The notes under the pieces were generated by a model. That model searched no databases, was not told the DNA's origin, and saw only the letters and a program-made list of their open reading frames with translations. A stretch of DNA of 64,000 nucleotides from Frigidibacter sp. (GTDB lineage: Bacteria > Pseudomonadota > Alphaproteobacteria > Rhodobacterales > Rhodobacteraceae). The translations under genes and the position numbers were made by a program. Below are positions 1-7,817 of the stretch, in pieces. The DNA is taken from NCBI RefSeq assembly GCF_030695035.1, contig NZ_JAUYTT010000019.1:38947-102946 (forward strand). Direction: 5' to 3'. Position 1 is the stretch's first letter. The number at the start of each line of letters is the position of its first letter.

Positions 1-990
1 TCGGCCTATGTCAGCCTGCGCGGCAAGCCGATCGAAGGGCCAGGCACCTGCGGCATGGAGAAGCCGCTCAAGGTCGCGGCCTTCGCCAATGGCGGCATCG
101 GCCTGACCAGCAACGCCACGCTCGCCTGCCCCATCGTCGCGACCACCGACAGGTGGCTGGCCGAGGTGGTGCAGCCGGCGGCGCAGAACGTGCTCGGCGC
201 GCAGGTCATCGAGATGCGGGCCGGCTCCTACTCCTGCCGCGCGATGAACAACGGCACAGGCACCAGCCGCACCTCCGAGCATGCCTTCGGCAACGCCGTG
301 GACGTGTTCTCCTTCCGCCTCAACGACGGCCGAAACGTCACGGTGAAGGATGGCTGGCGCGGCTCGCCCGAGGAGCAGAACTTCCTGCGCGAGATCTTCG
401 TGGGCGCCTGCGAGCATTTCTCGACCGTGCTCGGCCCGGGCGCGGACATGTTCCACTACGACCATTTTCATATCGACCTGGCGCGGCACTCCAAGGGGCG
501 ACGCATCTGCAAGCCGGTGATCAAGTATACGCCGAACTACAATCTGCCGCCGCCCGACCCGGCGCGCCCCTACTCGATGGCGCAGCCGAGCCTGCGCGAC
601 GGCGCACCCGCGATGGTTGCCGGTGGCGCGCTGCTACGCCAGCCCGCAGGCGGCATGCGGCCGCCGGGGTCGGTTGCCGGTGGATACCCGGTCGCCAACC
701 ATGCCGGACAGGGCCTCGAGAGCCAGCGACGCTTCCTGGAAGAGTATGACGGCAAGCCGCTGAACCAGCCCCGCGCGAACCGGCTGAACGAGACCCAGGC
801 CCTGCCCAGCGAACAGCGCGGACCTCTGATGTTGCCCGGCGCGATGCCGCCGACCGAGGAGGTCATCCTGGGAGACGACGAGGGAACCGGCGTTCTCGAT
901 CAGGAGGGCTACGACCAGGCCCAGCCCGCCATCACGCCGCAGCGCGACCCCTTCGCGTACAGTTCGGGGCGGACCAGCCTGCGACGCTGA
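1..990 (+). CDS. Extensin-like C-terminal domain protein, 5' partial
   Basis: The frame is open from base 1, so the N-terminus (probably a signal peptide) lies outside the window and 329 residues are visible. The conserved extensin-like C domain runs from about residue 17 to 175. Recognisable pieces are a CGMEKPL entry, a CR..N segment, SEHAFGNAVDVFSF, an AC..F.TVLGP block and an H-DHFHIDL end, with spaced Cys and His residues. The family is a presumed cell-wall or periplasmic protein, often linked to D,D-peptidase-like folds; its exact reaction is not established. The last ~150 residues are Pro- and Gln-rich and low in conservation, suggesting a disordered tail. A murein endopeptidase gene (MepA) follows convergently 9 bases downstream, so both neighbours concern the cell wall. 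The call is firm at family level only. Confidence 0.85.
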   Translation, partial: SAYVSLRGKPIEGPGTCGMEKPLKVAAFANGGIGLTSNATLACPIVATTDRWLAEVVQPAAQNVLGAQVIEMRAGSYSCRAMNNGTGTSRTSEHAFGNAVDVFSFRLNDGRNVTVKDGWRGSPEEQNFLREIFVGACEHFSTVLGPGADMFHYDHFHIDLARHSKGRRICKPVIKYTPNYNLPPPDPARPYSMAQPSLRDGAPAMVAGGALLRQPAGGMRPPGSVAGGYPVANHAGQGLESQRRFLEEYDGKPLNQPRANRLNETQALPSEQRGPLMLPGAMPPTEEVILGDDEGTGVLDQEGYDQAQPAITPQRDPFAYSSGRTSLRR

Positions 991-999
991 ACGCCGGAT

Positions 1000-1968
1000 T
1001 CAGCGCGACACCAGAACCTGGCGGCATTCATCCGGTAGCGCGTCGAGCGACATCGGCGGCTTGGGTTTCGGTGCGGGGCCCGTTCGCGGCGGCTTGGGCG
1101 GGGCGAAGAGCGCGGCGCGCTGACGCTCGATCCAGTCCGTCAGTTCCTGGCCGCAGCCATCGCCGAAATTCGGCGGCTCCTGTCCACTGCAACTGGCCAT
1201 GCCGGCCGGACAGCTCATGCGGATGTGGAAGTGATAGTTGTGGCCCCAGATCGGCCGGACCTTGTTCAGCCATGCGCGGTCGGCGCTGGGATCGCGGCAG
1301 AGCGCGACCTTGAGGGCCGGGTTGACGAAGATCCGCTCGACGCGCGGCTCGCTCGCGGCAGCCTTGATCAGCCGGGTGTGGGCCGGCGTCCAATGCCTGG
1401 GATCGACGTCGCGCCAGTCGGCCCGGGCCATATTGACGGCGGGCATGTTCTCGCGCGCCTCGCGGTCGAGCCGGGCGCGCGGCATCGGGGTAAGCCAGAT
1501 ATCGGCGTCGAGACCGATCTGGTGAGAGGCATGGCCGGTCAGCATCGGTCCGCCGCGCGGCTGCGAGATGTCGCCGACCAGCAACCCGGGCCAGCCCGTG
1601 ATCCTGGGCACGTCGCGGGCGAGGTCCTCAAGATAGTCGATCAGGACCGGGTGCCCCCAGTTCCGGTTGCGATTGAGCCGCATCACCTGCCAGCTCGGCC
1701 CGTCCACCGGCAGCGCGGTCGCGCCCGCCAGGCAGCCCCGTGCATAGGAGCCGATCGCGCGCGCCTGCATGCTCGCCGGGGCGCTCTTCTGACCGAAGAG
1801 GGCCCGCGCGGCATCCGGATAGGCGGCGATGTTGGCGGCGCGGCGTTTCGCTTCCTCATCGGCGGTCGATTGCGCGCGGACCGCCGTCGGCAGACATGCC
1901 GCGAGCGGCAGCAGCGCCCCGATCAGGAGCAGGGTGGCGGCGAGCCTCGGGCGATTCAAGTATACCAT
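1000..1968 (-). CDS. mepA: Penicillin-insensitive murein endopeptidase MepA
   Basis: A predicted periplasmic zinc endopeptidase of family M74, which cuts the D-Ala-meso-DAP crosslink of peptidoglycan. The chosen start gives 322 residues beginning MVYLNRPRL, followed by a hydrophobic stretch and LPLAAC, which could be a lipobox or a signal peptide. Family blocks are visible: NRNWGHP, the metal-binding GHASHQIGLDADIW segment, and WGHNYHFHIRMSCP near the C-terminus, with Cys residues that may form disulfides. The tail is rich in Pro and Lys. The open frame extends upstream to 2202, but that extension is Arg-rich and unlike the family, so it was rejected. The gene converges on the extensin-like gene and diverges from the TctC gene. 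Confidence 0.92.
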   Translation of the reverse strand: MVYLNRPRLAATLLLIGALLPLAACLPTAVRAQSTADEEAKRRAANIAAYPDAARALFGQKSAPASMQARAIGSYARGCLAGATALPVDGPSWQVMRLNRNRNWGHPVLIDYLEDLARDVPRITGWPGLLVGDISQPRGGPMLTGHASHQIGLDADIWLTPMPRARLDREARENMPAVNMARADWRDVDPRHWTPAHTRLIKAAASEPRVERIFVNPALKVALCRDPSADRAWLNKVRPIWGHNYHFHIRMSCPAGMASCSGQEPPNFGDGCGQELTDWIERQRAALFAPPKPPRTGPAPKPKPPMSLDALPDECRQVLVSR

Positions 1969-2117
1969 GATCGGAGAATCGGCCGGGCCGCTGCCTGCGG
2001 TCAAGCGCGGTCGACGATTTGACGATGGACAAGCCGACCTCGAGGCGGCAGCCTCGCGACCACAACACGGGTCGATCCGCTCACGACCCGCTGCGACCCG
2101 GGGGAAGGATACCAGCC

Positions 2118-3104
2118 ATGACGTCATTTTCGATCGACCGCCGCGCCCTGCTCGGTGGCCTGGGAGCGACCGCGCTTCTGGCTCCGGCCGCCGGTTACGC
2201 ACAGGCCCCCTGGCCGCAGGGCCGCACGCTCAAGCTGGTCGTGCCGTTCCCGCCGGCCGGCGCGACCGACGTGCTCGGCCGCCTCGTCGCCGACAAGCTC
2301 GGCCAGACCTGGGGCACCAACTTCGTCGTCGAGAACCGGGCCGGCGCCGGCGGCAATATCGGCACTGACGCCGTCGCCAAGGCCGAGCCGAACGGCGATA
2401 CGTTGCTGATCGTCTCGGTCGGGCTGGCGACGAACCAGTATCTCTACGCCAAGCTCAACTACGATCCCATCAAGGACCTGGCGCCGATCACCATGGTCGC
2501 GCTGGTGCCCAATCTGCTCGTCGTCAACAAGGACCTGCCGGTCAATTCGGTCGCGGAGCTGGTCGCCTATGCCAAGGCCAATCCGGGCAAGCTGAGCTAC
2601 GGTTCGTCGGGGATCGGCACCTCCGTGCATCTTTCGGGCGAGCTGTTCCAGAAGCTCACCGGCACGAAGATGGTGCATGTGCCCTATCGCGGCACCGCAC
2701 AGGCGACGCAGGACCTGATCGGCGGACGCATCGACCTGATCTTCGACAACATCACCCAGGCACTGCCGCATGTCCGGGCGGGTTCGATCAAGGGGCTGGG
2801 AATTACGACGGCAAAGCGCTCGGCCGCCGCGCCCGAATTCGCGCCGATCGCGGAAACGGTGCCGGGCTTCGACGTGTCGTCTTGGTTTGCCCTGTTTGCG
2901 CCGGCCAAGACCCCGCAGGCGATCATCGACAAGATCCAGGCCGACACCAAGGCCGGCCTCGCCGACCCGGCACTGCGCGCCAAGATGGACAATCTCGCCG
3001 CCGAGCCCGTCGGCGGAACGTCCGCGGAACTCGCAGCCTTCCTTCAGGCCGAGATGAAGAAATGGGGCGACCTGATCAAGGAGATCGGGGTCAAGGTCGA
3101 CTGA
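2118..3104 (+). CDS. Tripartite tricarboxylate transporter substrate-binding protein (TctC/Bug family)
   Basis: A periplasmic solute-binding protein of 328 residues. The start at MTSFSIDRRALLGG is preceded by a purine-rich GGGGAAGGA and gives a Tat-like signal peptide (RR followed by a hydrophobic stretch, cleavage near YAQA). The Bug-family landmarks follow: LVVPFPPAGATDVLGR, VENRAGAGGNIGTDAVAKAEPNGDT, KANPGKLSYGSSGIGTSVHL, and VHVPYRGTAQATQDLIGGRIDLIFDN. Members bind carboxylates or other small polar molecules, but the ligand cannot be read from sequence. There are no TctA/TctB membrane genes nearby, so this is one of the solitary binding proteins that are common in this family. Confidence 0.92.
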   Translation: MTSFSIDRRALLGGLGATALLAPAAGYAQAPWPQGRTLKLVVPFPPAGATDVLGRLVADKLGQTWGTNFVVENRAGAGGNIGTDAVAKAEPNGDTLLIVSVGLATNQYLYAKLNYDPIKDLAPITMVALVPNLLVVNKDLPVNSVAELVAYAKANPGKLSYGSSGIGTSVHLSGELFQKLTGTKMVHVPYRGTAQATQDLIGGRIDLIFDNITQALPHVRAGSIKGLGITTAKRSAAAPEFAPIAETVPGFDVSSWFALFAPAKTPQAIIDKIQADTKAGLADPALRAKMDNLAAEPVGGTSAELAAFLQAEMKKWGDLIKEIGVKVD

Positions 3105-3277
3105 ACGGACACGGCCGATCCGGCCGCTGGCCGTGGTCAGTGCCCGGAGCCGGTTTTGCCGCCCATCAGTCTTTCGCATGCCCAAGGGCTGCCAGGGGGA
3201 ACCGGCGGCCTGCCGCCACGTTTCCTTCTGCAACAGGTCGCATCGACATCGCGATGCGACACAGAAGGACTTCCGCC

Positions 3278-3451
3278 ATGTCCACGCTCGTCATCGTACT
3301 TCTCGTCGTGCTGCTGCTCGGCGGCGGCGGCTATTATGGCCATCGCTCCTATGGCACGGCCGGGCTCGGCGGCGCGCTCGGTCTGGTGCTCGTCGTCCTG
3401 CTGGTGCTCTGGTTCCTGGGCGTGCTGGGCGGCGCCCCGATGCGCGTCTGA
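3278..3451 (+). CDS. DUF3309 family small membrane protein
   Basis: A 57-residue peptide made of two hydrophobic segments (about residues 3-18 and 30-50) joined by a Gly/Tyr-rich turn, GGGGYYGHRSYG. The short length and the glycine-rich loop match the DUF3309 family of alphaproteobacterial inner-membrane peptides, for which no function is known. The start is set by the ATG at 3278, preceded by an AGAAGGA ribosome site. A longer overlapping frame starting at 2882 runs through the upstream TctC gene and was not used. The gene is monocistronic and converges on the cyclodeaminase-family gene. Confidence 0.75.
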   Translation: MSTLVIVLLVVLLLGGGGYYGHRSYGTAGLGGALGLVLVVLLVLWFLGVLGGAPMRV

Positions 3452-3487
3452 GCGCGCGTCTGCGGCGGTGAGGGCGCTTGCGCGCCG

Positions 3488-4438
3488 TCACACCGAAACG
3501 CGGTTCTCCCAGACGGCCATCGCGGCCACGAGATCTTCGAGCGACATACCGACCGATTTGAACATCGTGATCTCGCCGTCTTCGGCGTGGCCGGGGATTA
3601 GGCCATTGCAGAGATCGGTCAGCGTGCCCGCGACCCGCTCGGCGGCATAGCTGCCCTCTTCGATCCCGATCGCGACATCACCGCCCTCGTCGATCGCCTT
3701 TTCGGAATCCACCACCACGCGCGCGCGTTCCAGCGCATTCGCGTCGGCTTCCCGCATCTGCATGGTGAAGGCGCCGACCAGATCGAGATGGGCGTCGCGC
3801 TTGAGCCAGTGACCGTGGATCAGCGGCTGCGTCGCATTGGTGGCGCAGGAAATGATGTCTGCGGTGCGCGCCTCGCCCTCGAGATCGGTCACGGCGCGGG
3901 CCTCGATTCCTTCACTGACAAGTTGGGCGGCGACGACCTCCGCCGCTTCGGGCCGCCGCGCCCAGATCGCGATATCGGTCAATGGCCGCACCGCGCGATG
4001 GGCCTTGATGAGGAAGGGAGCAAGGCCGCCCGCCCCGACCATCAGCATCTTGCTCGCAGTCGGGTTGGCGAGATAGCGCGAAGCCAGCGCGGAGGCCGCA
4101 GCCGTGCGCCAGAGCGTCAGGCGGTTGCCATCCATCACGGCCAGCGGCTCGCCGGTGCGGCCGTCCATCAACAGATAGGCGCCCATCACGCCCGGCAGGT
4201 TGCGCGCACCATTGCCGAAGAACACCGAGACGATCTTGGTGCCGATATAGGGACGCTCCGCATCAGGCGCGCTCCAGGCCGGCATGACCAGCAGGATCGC
4301 CTCCTCGCCCGGGCGCTCGATGCGATGATGGGCGCGCGGCGGCACGACCGCGTTGCCGCGAAAGGCTTCTGCCAGCGTGTCGATCAGCCCGGGGAAGCTC
4401 AGCGCCGCGTCGATCTCGGCCGGACCGAACAGCCGCAT
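3488..4438 (-). CDS. Ornithine cyclodeaminase / mu-crystallin family protein
   Basis: A cytosolic NAD(P)-binding protein of 316 residues, the usual length for the ornithine cyclodeaminase/mu-crystallin superfamily. Members include ornithine cyclodeaminase, alanine dehydrogenase and ketimine reductase. Visible parts are the N-terminal substrate domain with PRAHHRI, the GYIGTK-like segment (PYIGTKIVSVF), and a Rossmann domain beginning KMLMVGAGGLAPFLIKAHRAVRPL. The Rossmann glycines are not the strict GxGxxG form. Start ATG at 4438 overlaps the stop of the upstream lapA gene by one base (TGATG), which implies translational coupling. The exact substrate cannot be assigned. Confidence 0.88.
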   Translation of the reverse strand: MRLFGPAEIDAALSFPGLIDTLAEAFRGNAVVPPRAHHRIERPGEEAILLVMPAWSAPDAERPYIGTKIVSVFFGNGARNLPGVMGAYLLMDGRTGEPLAVMDGNRLTLWRTAAASALASRYLANPTASKMLMVGAGGLAPFLIKAHRAVRPLTDIAIWARRPEAAEVVAAQLVSEGIEARAVTDLEGEARTADIISCATNATQPLIHGHWLKRDAHLDLVGAFTMQMREADANALERARVVVDSEKAIDEGGDVAIGIEEGSYAAERVAGTLTDLCNGLIPGHAEDGEITMFKSVGMSLEDLVAAMAVWENRVSV

Positions 4439-4776
4439 CACATGCGCCCGTTGGTCAGCGCCGGCAGGGCGGAATCGGGAACGGCCGAGCGCAGCATCTG
4501 CGCCTCCGAGCGGAGTACTTCGGCTTCGCGCCGGTTGCGGCGGGCCGCCTTGCGATGCTTGCCCTGGGCCAGCCATGCGGCCAGCCCGCCGATCAGCACG
4601 CCGACGGCGAGCGCCGCGAGCACGACGGCAAAGAGCGGCACGTCGAAGGCGAAGAGCGGAGCATCGCGGCTGATCGGATCGAAGGACACCCGGACCGGCG
4701 CGCGGTTGGCGACGGCAAACAGCACGATCGCGAGAGCGATCGGCACCAGGACCAAGGCCTTGAAGAAGGATTTCAT
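4438..4776 (-). CDS. lapA: LapA family (DUF1049) inner-membrane protein
   Basis: A 112-residue protein with two membrane segments (about residues 4-23 and 45-70), a conserved N-R-x-P-V-x-V-S-F-D patch between them, and a charged, probably coiled-coil tail rich in Arg, Glu and Gln. This is the LapA/DUF1049 arrangement. In E. coli LapA works with LapB in the envelope, but alphaproteobacterial members are uncharacterised. The start MKSFFKAL was preferred to an upstream in-frame Met at 4839 because the hydrophobic helix then begins at the N-terminus, and a GAGGAAT-like ribosome site lies upstream. Position after ihfB on the same strand is a common Hyphomicrobiales arrangement. Confidence 0.85.
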   Translation of the reverse strand: MKSFFKALVLVPIALAIVLFAVANRAPVRVSFDPISRDAPLFAFDVPLFAVVLAALAVGVLIGGLAAWLAQGKHRKAARRNRREAEVLRSEAQMLRSAVPDSALPALTNGRM

Positions 4777-4870
4777 CGGGATTCCTCTTTGCGATCGCTC
4801 GACCGGCGGCGAGCAGGCGTTCCCCTGAGCCTGCTCCACAGCAGAAAGCTCGAAACGACGGCTGGGACGA

Positions 4871-5155
4871 TCAGGCCTTATCGTTCAGCCGGAGCCGCAA
4901 TTCCTTGCCCGTCTTGAAGACTGGGACGAATTTCTCCTCGACCTCGACCGCATCGCCCGTGCGCGGATTGCGGCCGACGCGGGCGGACCGCGCCTTGCGC
5001 GAAAAGGCCCCGAAACCTCTCAGCTCGACGCGGTCCCCGCGCGACAGCGCCTTGACGATTTCGTCGAGGATCGCCGTGACGATGTTTTCGATGTCGCGCT
5101 GATAGAGATGCCCATTGCGCTCGGCGATGCGTTGAACGAGTTCTGATTTAATCAT
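4871..5155 (-). CDS. ihfB: Integration host factor subunit beta
   Basis: A 94-residue DNA-bending protein of the HU/IHF family; with IhfA it forms the heterodimer that binds and sharply bends specific sites in promoters and recombination substrates. Beta-subunit identity is clear from [25 protein letters not shown], the [13 protein letters not shown] block and the arm sequence [12 protein letters not shown], ending [12 protein letters not shown]. Full length with no insertion. It lies between sppA and lapA on the minus strand, an order typical of alphaproteobacteria, where rpsA, sppA and ihfB often cluster. Here an Hsp70-like gene is placed between rpsA and sppA. Confidence 0.97.
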   Translation of the reverse strand: MIKSELVQRIAERNGHLYQRDIENIVTAILDEIVKALSRGDRVELRGFGAFSRKARSARVGRNPRTGDAVEVEEKFVPVFKTGKELRLRLNDKA

Positions 5156-5183
5156 CGTTGCAATCTAACCGCTTGTATCGACA

Positions 5184-6152
5184 TCATTTTTCGAGGGCAG
5201 GCTGCCAGAGCGCCATGGGCGCGTCAAGCCGCAAACCGAGAGGCTGATCGGCGGCTCGGGCAAGGATCGCCGCCAGCGTGTCGAGGCCTGCGGCGCGGGC
5301 CAGCGCCTCGCTGGCGCTCCACAGCCCATAGGATGAGGATTCACTGGCGCGACGCCAATCGCGCACCCGCAAGCCCTTCGCGACCCCCTTCTCGCGCTCC
5401 AGCCAGGCGATCGCTTCCGGCTCCCCGCCGATCTCGTCGACGAGTTTGAGGGCAGCCGCCTGGCGACCGGTATGAACACGCCCGTCGGACACCGTCGTAA
5501 CGTCGGCGGCGGCCAGCTTGCGGCGCTCCTGCACCACGCGCTTGAACCAGTCGTAATTGTCATCGACGACGCGCTGCAGCGCCGCCCGCGCTTCCGGCGA
5601 GGTCGGCTCGAACCCGCTGGGTGCCGCCTTGAGAGGGCTGGACTTGATCGACTCGACCTTGACGCCGACCGTGTCCAGCAGCTGTCCCACATTGGGGATC
5701 TGGAAAAGGACGCCAATCGAGCCGACGAGCGAGGTCTGGCGCGCCACGATCCGGTCGGCGCCGATCGCCGCGATGTAGCCGCCCGACGCCGCCAGCCCGT
5801 CGACGACCGCGACCATCGGCTTCTTCGCGGCAAGGCGGCGCAAGGCGTCGTAGAGCGCCTCGGACCCGCTGACGGTGCCGCCCGGGCTGTCGATGCGGAC
5901 AACGACCGCAGCGGCACGGCTGTCTTCGAGCGACTTGATCAGATCGAGAGTGCGCCGGTCGCCGGAGATGAAACCCGAAATCGTCACCCGGGCGATGTGC
6001 GCCTGCGACAGGGAGCCTGGAGCCCGCCCCGTCCAGGCGAGGCCTGCGACGATGGCGGCACCGATGACGCCGACGACCGCGAGAAGGCGCCAGAGCGTCA
6101 CCTTGCGGCGCAGGCTGCGGCGATCGGCGAGCAGATCGGCATCGGACGACAT
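5184..6152 (-). CDS. sppA: Signal peptide peptidase SppA (family S49)
   Basis: A membrane-anchored serine protease of 322 residues that degrades cleaved signal peptides. A single N-terminal membrane helix lies at about residues 21-41. The nucleophile is Ser123 in GLAASGGY, and the general base is predicted to be Lys175 in SSPLKAAPSG, as in short-form SppA. RIDSPGG and GSIGVLFQ are further family blocks. I chose the start at 6152 because an AGGAG site sits seven bases upstream; the alternative Met at 6221 has no good ribosome site. The gene sits directly upstream of ihfB, 28 bases away. Confidence 0.93.
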   Translation of the reverse strand: MSSDADLLADRRSLRRKVTLWRLLAVVGVIGAAIVAGLAWTGRAPGSLSQAHIARVTISGFISGDRRTLDLIKSLEDSRAAAVVVRIDSPGGTVSGSEALYDALRRLAAKKPMVAVVDGLAASGGYIAAIGADRIVARQTSLVGSIGVLFQIPNVGQLLDTVGVKVESIKSSPLKAAPSGFEPTSPEARAALQRVVDDNYDWFKRVVQERRKLAAADVTTVSDGRVHTGRQAAALKLVDEIGGEPEAIAWLEREKGVAKGLRVRDWRRASESSSYGLWSASEALARAAGLDTLAAILARAADQPLGLRLDAPMALWQPALEK

Positions 6153-6282
6153 CAAGGCGCTCCTGTCGGCTTCGTGTTCGAGATCATGGCGAGGCGGGAA
6201 CCAGATGTTCCGATCCGCCATCACGACCCGGCGCCCGTGATGTAGCCCCGCACCGGCGCTGGGGCAAGGCGAGGCCCGCCGA

Positions 6283-7572
6283 TCAGGCCGCGACGCAGGC
6301 GCGCGTGCGGTCGAGCGCGAGCAGGGCGAGCCCGCTCGCAACCGAGCGGAAGGCGTCGCCGATATGGATGCGCCCGGCGCCGAAGCGGCGGTCGAACAGG
6401 GCCCTGACGGCCGGGACATGCGAGGTCCCGCCGGTCATGAACACGGCCTCGATCGCCTCCGGCGCGACCTTGGCCTCTGACAGCGCCCGGTCGAGCGCGG
6501 TCTCGATGGCGGCGACATCGGCGGCGATCCAACCATCGAAATCGGCACGGGTGATCGTGCGCTCGAGCGCAATGCCCATCTGGTTGAAGCGGAGCACGGT
6601 CTCGCCGGCGCCCGAGAGCGCGATCTTGGCCGCGGAGACGGCGCGGTAGAGCTCGTAGCCGAGGTCGTATTCGATCACGGTCAGCAGATCCTCGAGCTTG
6701 GCGGGCTCGACCGCGTCCCGGATGAGCGCCTTGAGCTCGGCCATGGTTTCGCGGCTCTTCATCAGCGACAGCCGGTGCCATTGCGCGAAGGCAGCATGGT
6801 AATGCGCCGGGATCGGCAGCAGCTTCTCGAAGGAGCGGTAATCGGTGCCCTTTCCGAGCGCGGGCGAGATCGCGTGCTCGATGATGCGGTAGTCGAAGGT
6901 GTCTCCGGCCACGCCGACGCCGGCATGGGAGAGCGGAATCGCCTCCAGCCGCCCTGCCCCGCCGGGCTCGAAGCGCATCACCGAGAAGTCGCTGGTGCCG
7001 CCGCCGAAATCGGCGACGAGCATGGTCTGCGGCTGCTTCAGGTCGCGGGCATACCAGTAGGCAGCGCCGAGCGGCTCATAGGCGAAGTCGACCTGCGGCA
7101 TGCCGGCCTTGGCGTAGGACGCCTTCAGCCGGCCCAGCGCCAGCTCCTCGTCGGGGCGCTCGCCGGCGAAGACCACCGGCCGGCCCGACACCAGCGGCGT
7201 CTCGGCGAGACCGTCGAGCCCGGCCGCGATGTCCGACAGGAAGACACCGATCAGGTCCTCCAGCTTGAAGAGCTTGCCGAACAGCCGCGTCTCCTGGAAG
7301 GCGCGGCTGGAGAGATGCGTCTTGAGCGATTGCAGGAAGCGGTGCTCGGTCGTCATCCCCAGGGCCATGTCGAGCGCGTCCGGCCCGCTAACATGGGCGA
7401 TGCTCGTCGCGGGCGGGCGCCCTTCGCGCCAGAACATCAGCGCCGAGCGATAGGCATCGACCGCGCCCTGCCTGGTGGCAAAGGAGCGCGTCGTCACCGA
7501 GCCATTGGCGTTGGCGAGCGCGACGACGCTGTTGGTCGTCCCGAAATCGATGCCGATGGCGGCGGGCGTCAT
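6283..7572 (-). CDS. Hsp70-like ATPase (YegD-type), no substrate-binding domain
   Basis: A 429-residue protein with the actin/Hsp70 ATPase fold. The first phosphate loop is DFGTTNS at residues 9-15, the second phosphate motif is VADFGGGTSDFS, and the adenosine-site glycines lie in FMTGGTSHVPAVR near residue 370. It ends where DnaK's peptide-binding domain would begin, so it belongs with the YegD-like cytosolic Hsp70 relatives of unknown client. It lies between rpsA and sppA on the same strand, 130 bases upstream of sppA. A large palindromic repeat and the rpsA terminator separate it from rpsA, so it is probably transcribed independently. Confidence 0.88.
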   Translation of the reverse strand: MTPAAIGIDFGTTNSVVALANANGSVTTRSFATRQGAVDAYRSALMFWREGRPPATSIAHVSGPDALDMALGMTTEHRFLQSLKTHLSSRAFQETRLFGKLFKLEDLIGVFLSDIAAGLDGLAETPLVSGRPVVFAGERPDEELALGRLKASYAKAGMPQVDFAYEPLGAAYWYARDLKQPQTMLVADFGGGTSDFSVMRFEPGGAGRLEAIPLSHAGVGVAGDTFDYRIIEHAISPALGKGTDYRSFEKLLPIPAHYHAAFAQWHRLSLMKSRETMAELKALIRDAVEPAKLEDLLTVIEYDLGYELYRAVSAAKIALSGAGETVLRFNQMGIALERTITRADFDGWIAADVAAIETALDRALSEAKVAPEAIEAVFMTGGTSHVPAVRALFDRRFGAGRIHIGDAFRSVASGLALLALDRTRACVAA

Positions 7573-7605
7573 GGTGGCTTCCTATCTCATGGGCCAGATT
7601 CAGCG

Positions 7606-7737
7606 TGTCATTCCGGGGCTTCGCGTCAGCGAAGAACCCGGAACCCACGACCGGGCGAGCGTGTCCCAGCCGCGGCGATCGGGGCGCGCCCGGTCATGGG
7701 TTCCGGGTTCGGCCCTGCGGGCCGCCCCGGGATGACA
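7606..7737. repeat. Imperfect long inverted repeat (Bosea-type intergenic palindrome)
   Basis: The two ends are near-complementary. The left arm begins TGTCATTCCGGGGCTT and continues to AACCCGGAACCCACGACCGGG. The right arm reads CCCGGTCATGGGTTCCGGGTT and ends CCCCGGGATGACA. The whole element could fold into one long hairpin. It lies between the rpsA terminator and the Hsp70-like gene. From memory, this sequence type recurs between genes in Bosea and related Hyphomicrobiales; that recollection was not checked. No transposase is present. Confidence 0.7.
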
Positions 7738-7750
7738 AGGGGGCCCGAAA

Positions 7751-7782
7751 CAAAAGCCCGCGCGGATTTCTCCGCGCGGGCT
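7751..7782 (-). terminator. Rho-independent terminator of rpsA
   Basis: Read on the minus strand, a GC-rich stem (AGCCCGCGCGGA paired with TCCGCGCGGGCT, short AT-rich loop) is followed by TTTTG and TTT. It begins 35 bases past the rpsA stop codon. This is the clearest intrinsic terminator in the window. Confidence 0.85.
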
Positions 7783-7817
7783 GGTCGAGATATCCGGCCG
7801 CTTGCGCGGCCGAACGA

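Noticed and set aside
4438..4576. Longer N-terminus for the cyclodeaminase family protein (start 4576)
   Set aside because: The extension reads Arg/Pro/Gly-rich sequence overlapping lapA; the TGATG junction at 4438 gives a normal length.
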